NCBI RefSeq assembly: GCF_900103845.1
Contig: NZ_FNIJ01000002.1
Span: 335,864 to 399,863, forward strand
Reading direction: 5' to 3'
DNA length: 64,000 nucleotides
Source of the DNA: Pseudomonas jinjuensis
GTDB lineage: Bacteria > Pseudomonadota > Gammaproteobacteria > Pseudomonadales > Pseudomonadaceae
How positions within the stretch are numbered: position 1 is the first letter of the stretch; the number at the start of each line of letters is the position of its first letter. This document shows, piece after piece, positions 1-8,496 of the stretch. Made by a program: the position numbers and the translations under genes. The notes under the pieces were generated by a model, which did no database searches, was not told where the DNA came from, and was given only the letters and a program-made list of their open reading frames with translations.

Positions 1-94
1 CGAGCAGCTGCTGAAAAACCAGCCGGCTCCGACCAAGGCCGAGCTGGCCGCCGCCGAGGCAGCCGAGGCCGCTGAAGCCGACCTCGACTACTGA
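1..94 (+). CDS. recA: RecA recombinase, C-terminal tail (partial)
   Basis: Reading from base 2, 30 codons run to a TGA at 92-94; the gene begins before the window. The visible part is the alanine- and glutamate-rich acidic tail ending in EADLDY, which in RecA proteins lies after the core ATPase domain and damps DNA binding. The call rests mainly on the downstream recX, which starts 8 bases after the stop, the standard recA-recX order in Pseudomonas. No catalytic part is visible. Confidence 0.85.
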   Translation, partial: EQLLKNQPAPTKAELAAAEAAEAAEADLDY

Positions 95-102
95 TACCCG
101 CC

Positions 103-579
103 ATGCCGGTCGTGCTCGACAATCCCGTCGCCGTGCGGCGGGCCGCCATGGACCTCCTGGCGCGTCGCGAACACGGTCGCGCCGAGTTGTCCCGCAAGCT
201 GCGCCAGCGCGGGGCAGCCCAGGAACTCATAGACCCCGCCCTCGACCGTCTGGCCGAGGAGGGGTTGCTCAACGAATCCCGCTATCTGGAAAGCTTCATC
301 GCCAGCCGTGCCCGCAATGGCTACGGTCCGCTGCGCATTCGCCAGGAACTGGCCCAGCGCGGCCTGGCGCGCAATGAGATCGAAAGGGCGCTGGATACGG
401 CGGAGGTCGACTGGTTCGCCCAGCTGCGCGAGACGTGGCGACGCAAGTTCGCTGGACGCGCGCCGACGGACCCGAAGGAGCGCGCCCAGCAGGGACGCTT
501 CCTCGCTTATCGCGGCTATTCGCAGGAGGCCATCGGCCGCCTGCTGAGTGGGCGCGGCGATCCGGACGAATACGAATGA
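103..579 (+). CDS. recX: Regulatory protein RecX
   Basis: RecX binds RecA filaments and limits recombinase and SOS co-protease activity in the cytoplasm. The product is 158 residues, in the usual 150-170 range, and is made of repeated three-helix units. The first contains the pattern [16 protein letters not shown], and later ones include [19 protein letters not shown] and [17 protein letters not shown]. It starts 8 bases after the recA stop, so it is probably transcribed by read-through from the LexA-controlled recA promoter outside the window. A strong terminator follows 5 bases after the stop codon. Start at ATG 103; no better start is visible. Confidence 0.95.
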   Translation: MPVVLDNPVAVRRAAMDLLARREHGRAELSRKLRQRGAAQELIDPALDRLAEEGLLNESRYLESFIASRARNGYGPLRIRQELAQRGLARNEIERALDTAEVDWFAQLRETWRRKFAGRAPTDPKERAQQGRFLAYRGYSQEAIGRLLSGRGDPDEYE

Positions 580-584
580 ATGAG

Positions 585-610
585 AAGGCACCCAAGCGGG
601 TGCCTTTTTT
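585..610 (+). terminator. Rho-independent terminator of recA-recX
   Basis: AAGGCACCC (585-593) pairs with GGGTGCCTT (598-606) around a 4-base loop, and the second arm runs into a tract of T up to 610. It sits just after the recX stop at 579. Confidence 0.9.
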
Positions 611-658
611 GTCAAAGCGTATGGAGGATGCAATCCGGCCGGTTCTTCGCACCGAAAT

Positions 659-680
659 GGCGGGTTGTACCCGCCCTACG
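659..680. repeat. Short hairpin repeat GGCGGGT-TGT-ACCCGCC
   Basis: GGCGGGT (659-665) and ACCCGCC (669-675) form a perfect 7-bp hairpin followed by CTACGG. It resembles the small scattered intergenic palindromes of Pseudomonas that carry GTAGGG or CCCTAC at an edge. It lies between the recX terminator and the 3' end of the next gene on the other strand. No function can be assigned. Confidence 0.5.
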
Positions 681-713
681 GATTTTCTCCGGTAATCCGC
701 AAAGAACCTTTTT

Positions 714-1793
714 TCATTGAGTGCCAGCCCAGTTTTCCTTCAGGTTGATGTAGTTGACCAGCTCCCGCAGCCGGCCGTGGTCGCGCCCGTTGAAGGTGAA
801 GGCCAGGCGCGTGAGATGGGCGAATTCCGGTTCGTCTTCTTCCAGTTCGCTGTAGGGCTGCTGCTGGAATCCACCGCTCAGGTAGATGTCCGGGAAGGCG
901 TCGTGCAGGTGGTTCAGGGCTTCCGGCTTCAGCGGATGGTTCAGGCGTATGACGAAGCGGTCCTGCAGCCAGCGGCTGGAGTGGAAGTTGCTGTAGAACT
1001 GGGCGATTTCGGCGGCGGCATCCTCCGCGCGGTGTACCAGGCGGACCAGATGCATGTCGCTGGCGAGGATGTAGCGGTTGTCTTCCAGCTGTTCCTTCAT
1101 GAATTTCAGCGCCTGTTCCCAGTAATGGCCGCCCGGCTGGTCGAGCAGCACGATCGGCACCAGCGGGCTCTTGCCGGTCTGGATCAGGGTCAGCACTTCC
1201 AGCGCTTCGTCCAGCGTGCCGAAGCCGCCGGGGCAGAGCACCAGCGCGTCGGCCTCCTTGACGAAGAACAGCTTGCGCAGGAAGAAGAAGTGGAACGACA
1301 GCAGGTTGGTGGAGCCCTCGACGGTGTGGTTGGCCTGCTGCTCGAAGGGCAGGGTGATGTTGAAGCCGAGGCTGTTTTCCAGCCCCGCGCCCTCGTGGGC
1401 GGCGGCCATGATGCCGCCGCCGGCGCCGGTGATCACCATCATGTCGTAGCGTGCCAGCGTGGCGCCGAGTTCCCGGGCCAGGGAATACAGGGGGTGGTCC
1501 TCGGGCGTGCGCGCGGAGCCGAAGACGGTGACCTTGCGGCGGCGCTTGAACTGTTCCAGGGTGCTGAAGGCGCGCTCCATCTCGCGCAGGGTCTGCAGCA
1601 TGATCTTGGCGTCCCAGCGGTTGCGGTCGGCCTGCGCCATGCGCGTCACGGTGGTGAGCATTTCGCGATACAGCGGCAGGTTCGGGCTGCCGCCGGGTAC
1701 GGCCAGGGTCGAGAGTTCGTCTATTTTCTGCGCCAGCTCGGCACCGCTGGTCTGGAAGTGTCTGGAGAGATAGTCGTCGGGCTCATAGGGCAT
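714..1793 (-). CDS. LOG-family protein (lysine-decarboxylase-like fold)
   Basis: The 359-residue protein carries the LOG-family nucleotide-binding signature PGGFGTLDE at residues 188-196, with FGSAR at 91-95 and GGGIMAA at 126-132. Plant and bacterial LOG proteins hydrolyse nucleoside 5'-monophosphates such as AMP or cytokinin nucleotides; many bacterial members were misnamed lysine decarboxylases. The length exceeds the usual 190-residue LOG domain: there are about 85 extra residues at the N-terminus and about 120 at the C-terminus. It lies 83 bases downstream of the beta-CASP gene on the same strand, so co-transcription is possible. The substrate is not known from sequence. Confidence 0.8.
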   Translation of the reverse strand: MPYEPDDYLSRHFQTSGAELAQKIDELSTLAVPGGSPNLPLYREMLTTVTRMAQADRNRWDAKIMLQTLREMERAFSTLEQFKRRRKVTVFGSARTPEDHPLYSLARELGATLARYDMMVITGAGGGIMAAAHEGAGLENSLGFNITLPFEQQANHTVEGSTNLLSFHFFFLRKLFFVKEADALVLCPGGFGTLDEALEVLTLIQTGKSPLVPIVLLDQPGGHYWEQALKFMKEQLEDNRYILASDMHLVRLVHRAEDAAAEIAQFYSNFHSSRWLQDRFVIRLNHPLKPEALNHLHDAFPDIYLSGGFQQQPYSELEEDEPEFAHLTRLAFTFNGRDHGRLRELVNYINLKENWAGTQ

Positions 1794-1876
1794 GTTGATA
1801 CTCCTTGTTCATCAACCCCTTGGAAGCGGTCACGCCAGTCTGACATGGCGAATGTGACAGTCAGTGAGACCCCCTG

Positions 1877-3280
1877 TCAGATGGCAATGCGGTCCCCCGG
1901 TTCCGGAATGTTGGCGCGCCAGCTGAGGCGATCGAGGATGGCGGCCTGCAGGGTGTCCATCTTTTCTCGCTCGCCATGTATCAGGTATAGCTCGGGTTTC
2001 TGCTCGAAGTGTCCAACCCACTGAATTAATTGCGATTGTCCTGCGTGTGCGGAGAATCCGCCGAGGGTGTGGACCTTCGCCCGCACGGCGATGCGCTGGC
2101 GCAGGATGCGCACGGTGTCCGCGCCGTCGACTATCGCGCGCCCCAGGGTGCCCCTGGCCTGGAAGCCCGGGAACACCAGGTGGCACTCCTTGCGCCAGAG
2201 GTTGTGCTTGAGGTGGTGGACGATGCGCCCGCCGGTGCACATGCCGCTGCCGGCGATGATGATGGCGCCGCTTTCGATGCGGTTGATGGCCATGGATTCG
2301 TCCGGGCTCTGGGTGACGCGCAGGGGCGGCAGCCATTCGCCGATGCGCGCGGTGCCGGTGCCGCGGATGTACTCGCGGTCCGTATCGGAGAACTCATTGG
2401 AATGCTGCAGGTAGATCTCGTTGGCCCGGCTGGCCATCGGGCTGTCGAGGAAAACCATCTTCTGCGGCAGGCGTCCCTCCTGGTAGAAGCGGCCGAGGTA
2501 GAAGAGCAGGTCCTGGGTGCGGCCGACGGCGAAGGCGGGAATCAGCACGTTGCCGCCATCCTTGTGGGCCTGTTCGAGGATGCCGGCCAGTTCCTCCAGC
2601 GTGTCGTTGTTGTCGCGGTGGTCGCGGTCGCCGTAGGTCGATTCGAGCAGCACCACGTCCGCGCGCGACAGCGGCGTCGGCGTGCGCATCAGCGGCGAGC
2701 AGGTATTGCCGAGGTCGCCGGAGAACACCATGCGGCGGGTCAGGCCCTGTTCGTGGATTTCCAGTTCGACGATGGCCGAGCCAAGGATGTGGCCGGCGTT
2801 GTGGAAGGTCACGCGGATGCCCTTGGCGACCTCGATGGTGCTGCCGTAGCTGACCGGGCGGCGCTGCTTGAGCGCCGCGGCGGTGTCCTCGACCGTATAC
2901 AGCGGCGTGACCGGCGGGCGGCCGAGGCGCGCGCGCCAGCGGCTTTCCCATTCCGCATCCTTTTCCTGGATGTTCGCCGAATCCATCAGCATCAGTTCGA
3001 GCAGGTCGCAGGTCGACTGGGTGGCATAGATCGGGCCCCGGTAACCCTGGCTGGCCAGGCGCGGCAGTAGTCCGCTGTGGTCAAGGTGGGCGTGGGAAAG
3101 CACCACTGCGTCCAGGCTGGTGGGATCGAACGGGAACTTCGCCCGGTTGCGTTCCATATCGTTGCGCATCCCCTGGCGCATGCCGCATTCCAGCAAAACC
3201 CGGACGCCCTCGCGGGTTTCCAGCAGATAACAGGAGCCGGTGACTTCCTGGATTGCGCCGATGAAAGTGAGCAGGGCCAT
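1877..3280 (-). CDS. MBL-fold beta-CASP RNA-processing-type hydrolase
   Basis: The 467-residue protein has the metallo-beta-lactamase zinc motif SHAHLDHSG (HxHxDH at 63-68), then a beta-CASP domain, and the late motif GSGMCTGGRIVHHL typical of YSH1/CPSF73-like enzymes. The family members studied are endo- or exoribonucleases acting on RNA in the cytoplasm; the target of this one is unknown. The frame stays open for another 2.3 kb upstream, but that is antisense to phosphoketolase. The start at 3280 is chosen because AAGGAGGCATC directly precedes the ATG. It is divergent from the phosphoketolase gene, with 123 bases between them. Confidence 0.88.
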   Translation of the reverse strand: MALLTFIGAIQEVTGSCYLLETREGVRVLLECGMRQGMRNDMERNRAKFPFDPTSLDAVVLSHAHLDHSGLLPRLASQGYRGPIYATQSTCDLLELMLMDSANIQEKDAEWESRWRARLGRPPVTPLYTVEDTAAALKQRRPVSYGSTIEVAKGIRVTFHNAGHILGSAIVELEIHEQGLTRRMVFSGDLGNTCSPLMRTPTPLSRADVVLLESTYGDRDHRDNNDTLEELAGILEQAHKDGGNVLIPAFAVGRTQDLLFYLGRFYQEGRLPQKMVFLDSPMASRANEIYLQHSNEFSDTDREYIRGTGTARIGEWLPPLRVTQSPDESMAINRIESGAIIIAGSGMCTGGRIVHHLKHNLWRKECHLVFPGFQARGTLGRAIVDGADTVRILRQRIAVRAKVHTLGGFSAHAGQSQLIQWVGHFEQKPELYLIHGEREKMDTLQAAILDRLSWRANIPEPGDRIAI

Positions 3281-3335
3281 GATGCCTCCTTGTTCAGACA
3301 GGTCTTCAGCCTCGCGTACTGGGGCGGGAATGGCC

Positions 3336-3349
3336 TTGATACATATCAC
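3336..3349. promoter_or_regulatory. Anr/FNR-like box in divergent promoter
   Basis: TTGAT-ACAT-ATCAC matches the FNR/Anr consensus TTGAT-N4-ATCAA at 9 of 10 positions. It sits 55 bases before the phosphoketolase start and 56 before the beta-CASP start, so it could control either or both under low oxygen. Binding is inferred from the match only. Confidence 0.6.
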
Positions 3350-3403
3350 CGCCCCTCTGTCCGGGGCGCCTAGACTTTCTCTATACCCCGAGGAGAGTCC
3401 AGG

Positions 3404-5809
3404 ATGTCCCAGATATTGCCCAGTCCGGAGGAGCTGGCCGCCCATGCGGCCGCCGAACCGGCATTCGCGGAATGGTCGCGTGGCCGCGGTCCGCTTCAGC
3501 ATAGTCCGGCGACCCAGGCGGCAGTCTTCCGCATGGCCCACCAACTGGTCCAGGGCGGCCAGCAGTGCGATCTCGCGTCCGTCTATCGGCTGCTGCAGGC
3601 GCTGGACCGGCTGACCTGCGCCGGCATGTGGCTGGTCGTGCACATGACCTATGCCTGGCGCGTGCGTCTCGATGGAACCCCGCTGCAGGCGGCGGATTTC
3701 AAGGAAAGCCCGGAAGGCCATACCGGCGGTGCGCTGAACATGGTGCCGGCCTACGCCGGCTACCTGGCACTGAACGCGCTGAGCCGCAGCACCCGCGGCT
3801 GGCTGATGGGCCAGGGTCACTGCGTGGCGGCGATCGATGCGCTGAACGTGCTGACCGGCAACCTGCATCCGGAACAGGCGCAGGCCTACGCCGGCGGCGA
3901 GGCCGGGCTGAGCCGGCTGGCGCAGGACTTCTACAGCTACGCCCAGGCCGCCGACGGCAGCGTCGCCGTGCCGCTGGGCAGCCACGTCAATCCGCACACC
4001 GCCGGCGGCATCGCCGAGGGCGGCTACCTGGGCTTCGCCGAACTGCAGTACGCGCACATGCCGCTGCCCGGCGAGACCCTGGTCGCCTTCCTCTCCGATG
4101 GCGCCGCCGAGGAGCAGCGCGGCAGCGACTGGATACCGCGCTGGTGGCGTTCGGAAGACAGCGGCGTCGCACTGCCGGTGATGATCGCCAACGGCCGACG
4201 CATCGAGCAGCGTACCGAGCTGGGTACCCACGAAGGGCTGGAGGGATTCAAGCAGCACCTGCGGCGTTGCGGCTTCGACCCGCTGACCTTCGACGGCCGC
4301 GACCCGGCCGCCTTCGTCTGCGCGCTGTGGGAAATGGAGCAGCGCCTGCAGCACCGCGTGGGCGAGAAGGACCGCGGCATCCTCGAATATCCGTTGCCGA
4401 TCCCCTACGGCATCGCGGAAACGGTCAAGGGCTTCGGTTTCTACGGCGCCGGCAGCAACGCCGCGCACAACCTGCCGCTGCCGGGCAGCCCGGCGACGGA
4501 CGCGCATGCGCTGGAGCTGTTCAACCAGCATGCGGCGCAGCTGTGGGTCGCGGAGGACGAGTTGGCCGCCGCCTGCGCGCTGTTCGCCGGCGCGCGCCAG
4601 GGCCGCCTGCTGGAGCGCGACAATCCGCTCGCCGTGCGGCGTCCCATCGAGCCGTCGATACCCGAGCTGAAATACCGCGGCGACATCTGTTCGCCGATGG
4701 CGGCGCTGGACCGCTTCTTCGTCGACCTGTGCGCGGCCAACCCCGACCTGCGCGCGCGGGTGGGCAATCCGGACGAGCTGGCCAGCAACCGCCTGGGCGG
4801 CGTGCTGAAGGCGCTGAAGCACCGGGTCTGCTCGCCGGAGAGCGAACTCGAAGCGGTGGACGGACGGATCATCACCGCGCTGAACGAGGAAGCGGTGGTC
4901 TCCGCCTGCCTGGCCAACCAGGGCGGGATCAACCTGGTCGCCAGCTACGAGGCGTTCTGCGTGAAGATGCTCGGCGCGGTGCGGCAGACGCTGATCTTCG
5001 CCCGCCAGCAGAAGGAGGCCGGGCGCCCGGCGGGCTGGCTCGGCTGGCCGCTGGTGGCCACCTCGCACACCTGGGAGAACGGCAAGAACCAGCAGTCGCA
5101 CCAGGACACCACCTTCTGCGAGGCCCTGCTCGGCGAGATGAGCGACATGGTGCGGGTGCTGTTCCCGGCCGACCACAACAGCGTCCTGGCGCTGCTGCCG
5201 GACATCTACCGCAGCCGCGGCCAACTGGCCTGCATGGTGATCCCCAAGCGCGAGCGGCCGGTGGTCTTCGACCAGGCCCAGGCCGAACAGCTGGCGCGGG
5301 ACGGGGCCATCGTGCTGGAAGAGCGTCCCGGCAACCAGCCGCTGCTGCTGATCGCCAACGGCAGCTACCAGCTCGCCGAGATGCGCCGCGCCGCCGCACG
5401 GCTGGAGGAGGGCGGCTATCCCTACCGGCTGGTCTACCTGCAGGAACCGGGACGCTTCCGCGCGCCGCGCGACAACTGGGAGCTGAAGACGGTCGCCGAC
5501 GAGGCGCTGATGGCGCGCCTGTTCCCCGACAGCCATGCGCGGCGGGTGCTGCTGACCCACATGCGCCCCGAGGTGGCGCGCGGGCATCTCTGGCCGATCC
5601 TGCCGGATGCGCTGAAGACCTCGGTGCTGGGCTATCGCAACCGCGGCGGCACGCTGGACGAGGCGGGCATGCTGTTCGCCAACCGCGCCTGCTGGGCGGA
5701 TGTGCTGGCGGCCTGCGCGCGCCTGCTGGACGTGCCGCGCAGTGCATTGCTGACGGCCGAGGAGGCGGCCGCGGTGGGCGGCAAGGGCGATCCGCGGGCG
5801 CTGCGCTGA
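3404..5809 (+). CDS. Phosphoketolase
   Basis: This thiamine-diphosphate enzyme cleaves xylulose 5-phosphate and/or fructose 6-phosphate with phosphate to acetyl phosphate plus a triose or tetrose phosphate. The 801-residue length matches the family. Recognisable family segments are GQGHCVAAIDALNVLTGN, HVNPHTAGGIAEGGYLG, SHTWENGKNQQSHQDTTF and DHNSVLALLPDIYRSRG. The start ATG 3404 follows GAGGAGAGTCCAGG. No acetate kinase or phosphotransacetylase lies next to it. With the Anr-like box upstream, a role in low-oxygen carbon and energy metabolism is likely but inferred. Confidence 0.93.
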   Translation: MSQILPSPEELAAHAAAEPAFAEWSRGRGPLQHSPATQAAVFRMAHQLVQGGQQCDLASVYRLLQALDRLTCAGMWLVVHMTYAWRVRLDGTPLQAADFKESPEGHTGGALNMVPAYAGYLALNALSRSTRGWLMGQGHCVAAIDALNVLTGNLHPEQAQAYAGGEAGLSRLAQDFYSYAQAADGSVAVPLGSHVNPHTAGGIAEGGYLGFAELQYAHMPLPGETLVAFLSDGAAEEQRGSDWIPRWWRSEDSGVALPVMIANGRRIEQRTELGTHEGLEGFKQHLRRCGFDPLTFDGRDPAAFVCALWEMEQRLQHRVGEKDRGILEYPLPIPYGIAETVKGFGFYGAGSNAAHNLPLPGSPATDAHALELFNQHAAQLWVAEDELAAACALFAGARQGRLLERDNPLAVRRPIEPSIPELKYRGDICSPMAALDRFFVDLCAANPDLRARVGNPDELASNRLGGVLKALKHRVCSPESELEAVDGRIITALNEEAVVSACLANQGGINLVASYEAFCVKMLGAVRQTLIFARQQKEAGRPAGWLGWPLVATSHTWENGKNQQSHQDTTFCEALLGEMSDMVRVLFPADHNSVLALLPDIYRSRGQLACMVIPKRERPVVFDQAQAEQLARDGAIVLEERPGNQPLLLIANGSYQLAEMRRAAARLEEGGYPYRLVYLQEPGRFRAPRDNWELKTVADEALMARLFPDSHARRVLLTHMRPEVARGHLWPILPDALKTSVLGYRNRGGTLDEAGMLFANRACWADVLAACARLLDVPRSALLTAEEAAAVGGKGDPRALR

Positions 5810-5825
5810 AGGTGTGAAGATGGAT

Positions 5826-5849
5826 GCCGGGCTCCGCTCGGGGCCCGGC
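5826..5849. terminator. Hairpin between convergent genes
   Basis: GCCGGGC (5826-5832) and GCCCGGC (5843-5849) form a GC-rich hairpin between the phosphoketolase stop and the stop of the gene on the other strand. There is no clear T tract on either side, so it may only help 3'-end formation. Confidence 0.35.
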
Positions 5850-5854
5850 GCTGG

Positions 5855-6076
5855 TCAGCGTTTCAGCGGCTTGATCAGGCCATCCAGGCCGTCGATCTTC
5901 AGTTCCAGGGTGAGCTGCATCAGTCGCCCCAGCTCACCCGGCGGAAAGCCCTTCTTGTAGAACCACAGCAGATACTCTTCCGGCAGGTCCACCAGCATCC
6001 GCCCCTGGTACTTGCCGAAGGGCATCGGCGTGCGGGCGATCCTGAGCAGGTGTTCCTTCTCCAGCATCGGCGTCAT
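5855..6076 (-). CDS. DUF3820-family small protein
   Basis: The 73-residue protein contains MPFGKYQGRMLVDLPEEYL and the repeated hydrophobic helix pattern of the DUF3820 family, described in some databases as a putative quorum-sensing-regulated virulence factor. Its biochemical function is unknown. The start at 6076 gives an ATGA overlap with the stop of the upstream secreted-protein gene, so the two are translationally coupled. A second ATG at 6067 is possible. It probably acts in the cytoplasm, since no signal peptide is present. Confidence 0.8.
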   Translation of the reverse strand: MTPMLEKEHLLRIARTPMPFGKYQGRMLVDLPEEYLLWFYKKGFPPGELGRLMQLTLELKIDGLDGLIKPLKR

Positions 6077-6480
6077 TTCTGCAGCTTGATCTTGCAGCTG
6101 CCGGCGTCGAAGCGTTCGGTGGCGACCGGGCGGTTGGTCTTGTACTCGGTGAAGCTGTAGGTGAGGATCGCGCCGCGGGCGAGCAGCTGGCGGTAGCCGG
6201 TGTTGCTGCAGACGCTGTCGCCCAGTTGGCTGCGCACGCTGTCGGGGTTTTCGCGCATGCGTTCGGCGTGGCTGGCGCGGACGCTGAGGTGGTTGATCAA
6301 CTGGTTGCCGTCCACCGTGTAACCCTGGTCGAGGATGTCCTCGTTGATCGCGCGCGGGGTGCCCTCGCTGCTTTCCTTGGCGACCTTGTTCAGCGTCTCG
6401 CTCAGCTCGTAGTCCTTCAGCGATGCGCCATGGGCGGCGGGGAGAACGAGGCAGAGTGCGAGGGCGGTGAGGCGCAGCAT
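6073..6480 (-). CDS. Putative secreted protein, PA3611-like (quorum-regulated family)
   Basis: The 135-residue product begins with a signal peptide (MLRLTALALCLVLPAAHGA, cleavage near residue 19-20) and keeps two cysteines in the mature part (CSNTGYR and GSCKIKL), which could form a disulfide in the periplasm. Sequence and neighbours match the small Pseudomonas family typified by PA3611 of P. aeruginosa, whose structure is known but whose function is not. It overlaps the DUF3820 gene by four bases. GGAGATTCCC lies just before the start. Confidence 0.75.
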   Translation of the reverse strand: MLRLTALALCLVLPAAHGASLKDYELSETLNKVAKESSEGTPRAINEDILDQGYTVDGNQLINHLSVRASHAERMRENPDSVRSQLGDSVCSNTGYRQLLARGAILTYSFTEYKTNRPVATERFDAGSCKIKLQK

Positions 6481-6693
6481 GGGAATCTCCTGGGGGAATG
6501 GTGCGGGTTCGACCAGCGGTCACGAACTAGGTTCGCCGGCGAGCGCCGCGTATTGTCGCCTGAAACCGCCGCCATGCCGAGCGCCGATTCGGCGGAGCCG
6601 GCATGGCGGCCTCTGGTACAATTCGAGGCTCGCTTTCCTGCCCCCGTTCGAGCCTTCGATGTTCCCGATCCATTCCACCCGCATGGTCCGGCC

Positions 6694-7410
6694 ATGAGCC
6701 ACGCCGTTGCCCGCCTGCGCGCCGAGCGCCTGGCCCGCTGCCTGAAACCCTTCTACGCCCGCGGTTCGCGGTCGCCGCGCTGCCCCGGCTGCCGGCTGCG
6801 GCCGAACTACTGCATGTGCGCCTGGCGCCCGCGGGTGCAGACGGATTCGGCGATGTGCCTGGTGATGTTCGATACCGAGCCGCTGAAGCCGAGCAACACC
6901 GGCTGGCTGATCGCCGAGACCGTGCCCGACACCTGGGCCTTCGGCTGGTCGCGCATCGAGGTCGATCCGGCGCTGCTAGCGCTGCTCGACGATCCGCAGT
7001 GGCAGCCCTACGTGGTGTTCCCCGGCGAGTTCGTGGCGCCGGAGCGCGTGGTGCAGAGCGTCGAGCCGCAGCCCGGCAAGCGTCCGCTGTTCATCCTGCT
7101 CGACGCCACCTGGACCGAGGCGCGCAAGATGTTCCGCAAGAGTCCCTATCTGGAGCGCTTCCCGGTGCTCAGCCTGACGCCGGAGCAGCTGTCGCGCTAC
7201 CGCCTGCGCCGCTCCAAGCGCGACGATCACCTGTGCACCGCCGAAGTGGCCGCGCTGTGCCTCGGCCTGGCTGGCGACCAGCGCGCGGCGGACGCGCTGG
7301 ATGCCTATCTGGATGTGTTCAGCGAACGCTATCTCGGCTCCAAGGGCCAGCAGCCGCTGGACGAGCAGAGCCCGGCGCACCAGTCCCTACGGCCGTTCCT
7401 CGGCGAGTGA
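6694..7410 (+). CDS. tapT: tRNA-uridine aminocarboxypropyltransferase (DTW domain)
   Basis: DTW-domain enzymes transfer the aminocarboxypropyl group of S-adenosylmethionine to a tRNA uridine to form acp3U. The 238-residue protein has the N-terminal cysteine cluster (C30, C33, C40, C42, in CPGCRLRPNYCMC) and the name-giving motif DATW at 137-140, followed by TEARKMF. The start ATG 6694 was chosen because family similarity begins there; the upstream open frame overlaps the promoter of the opposite gene. Its last 24 bases overlap the 3' end of the convergent transporter gene. Confidence 0.85.
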   Translation: MSHAVARLRAERLARCLKPFYARGSRSPRCPGCRLRPNYCMCAWRPRVQTDSAMCLVMFDTEPLKPSNTGWLIAETVPDTWAFGWSRIEVDPALLALLDDPQWQPYVVFPGEFVAPERVVQSVEPQPGKRPLFILLDATWTEARKMFRKSPYLERFPVLSLTPEQLSRYRLRRSKRDDHLCTAEVAALCLGLAGDQRAADALDAYLDVFSERYLGSKGQQPLDEQSPAHQSLRPFLGE

Positions 7411-8298
7411 CGGCTGCGGCGCCTTGAGCGCCGGCTTCTGCGGCCACAGCTGCGCCACCAGCATGCCGGCGAGCATCAGCGCGCAGCCCAGGTAGCCGCG
7501 CAGGTGCAGGCTTTCGTCGAGGAACAGCGCGCCGGCGATGGCGGCGAACACCGCCTCCAGGGAAAGGATGATCGCCGCGTGGGAGGCGATGGCGTGCTTC
7601 TGCGCCACGACCTGCAGGGTATAGCCGATGCCCACCGCCACCAGGCCGCCGTAGAGCAGGGCGGGACCGGCCTGCATGATGGCGTCCAGGTGAATCTCCT
7701 CGAAGATCACCGCCATGATCAGGCTGAATACGCCGCAGACGACGAACTGCAGGAAGGACAGGCGGATCGGGTCGTAGCGGCTGGCGAAGAAGCCCACCAG
7801 CAGCACGTGCACGCCCCAGACGAAGGCGCCGGCCAGTTGCAGCCAGTCGCCCGAGGCGACGTGGAAGTTCTCGCCGACGCTGAGCAGGAACATGCCGACC
7901 ACCGCCAGGCAGGCGCCCAGCCAGGTGCCGAGGCCGGTGCGGTGGCCGAGCGCCAGGCCGAGCAGCGGCACGATGATCACGTACAGGCCGGTGATGAAGC
8001 CGGAGTTGGTCACGCTGGTGAACAGCAGGCCGACCTGCTGCAGGTTGATGCCGATGGTCAGCGCCGTGCCCAGGGCCACGCCGCCCAGCAGCAGGCCGCG
8101 GTTGAAGGGCTGCGGAGCCGTGGCGCCGCGGCGCAAGACCAGCGGCAGCAGGACCAGGGCGCCGATGCAGAAGCGCAGGCCGGAGAACAGGAACGGGCCG
8201 ATCGCGTCCATGCCCACGCGCTGGGCCACGAATGCCGCTCCCCAGATCATCGCGGTGATCAGCATCAGGATGTCGGCGCGCAGGGCTTGGGTTTTCAT
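7387..8298 (-). CDS. EamA/DMT-family transporter
   Basis: The 303-residue inner-membrane protein has about ten hydrophobic segments in two EamA repeats: the first opens with ADILMLITAMIWGAAFVAQ, the second with WLQLAGAFVWGVHVLLV. DMT transporters of this type export amino acids or other metabolites; the substrate cannot be read from the sequence. The gene converges on the DTW gene with overlapping 3' ends. The order DTW-EamA-erdR-dgkA is conserved in Pseudomonas. Confidence 0.85.
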   Translation of the reverse strand: MKTQALRADILMLITAMIWGAAFVAQRVGMDAIGPFLFSGLRFCIGALVLLPLVLRRGATAPQPFNRGLLLGGVALGTALTIGINLQQVGLLFTSVTNSGFITGLYVIIVPLLGLALGHRTGLGTWLGACLAVVGMFLLSVGENFHVASGDWLQLAGAFVWGVHVLLVGFFASRYDPIRLSFLQFVVCGVFSLIMAVIFEEIHLDAIMQAGPALLYGGLVAVGIGYTLQVVAQKHAIASHAAIILSLEAVFAAIAGALFLDESLHLRGYLGCALMLAGMLVAQLWPQKPALKAPQPSLAEERP

Positions 8299-8496
8299 GG
8301 AAGTCTCGCGGAAAAAAAGCGCAACTTTGCCGCAACGGTCAGAATTTGGAAAGCCGCCGGGCGGCGTTCCCCGCCGATTCCCGGCAGACGTTCATTGTCG
8401 ACTTTGCGTACAATGCGCCACCAGTGTTCCTACCCCTCAGTGCTGGCTAAGCTGTCATCCATGGCTTGGCCGGAGTGCACCCACCAAGGACATGAC

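Noticed and set aside
3281..5587. Long open frame continuing upstream of the beta-CASP start on the minus strand
   Set aside because: It is antisense to phosphoketolase, has biased arginine/alanine/glutamine composition, and the ribosome site at 3280 gives the correct protein start.
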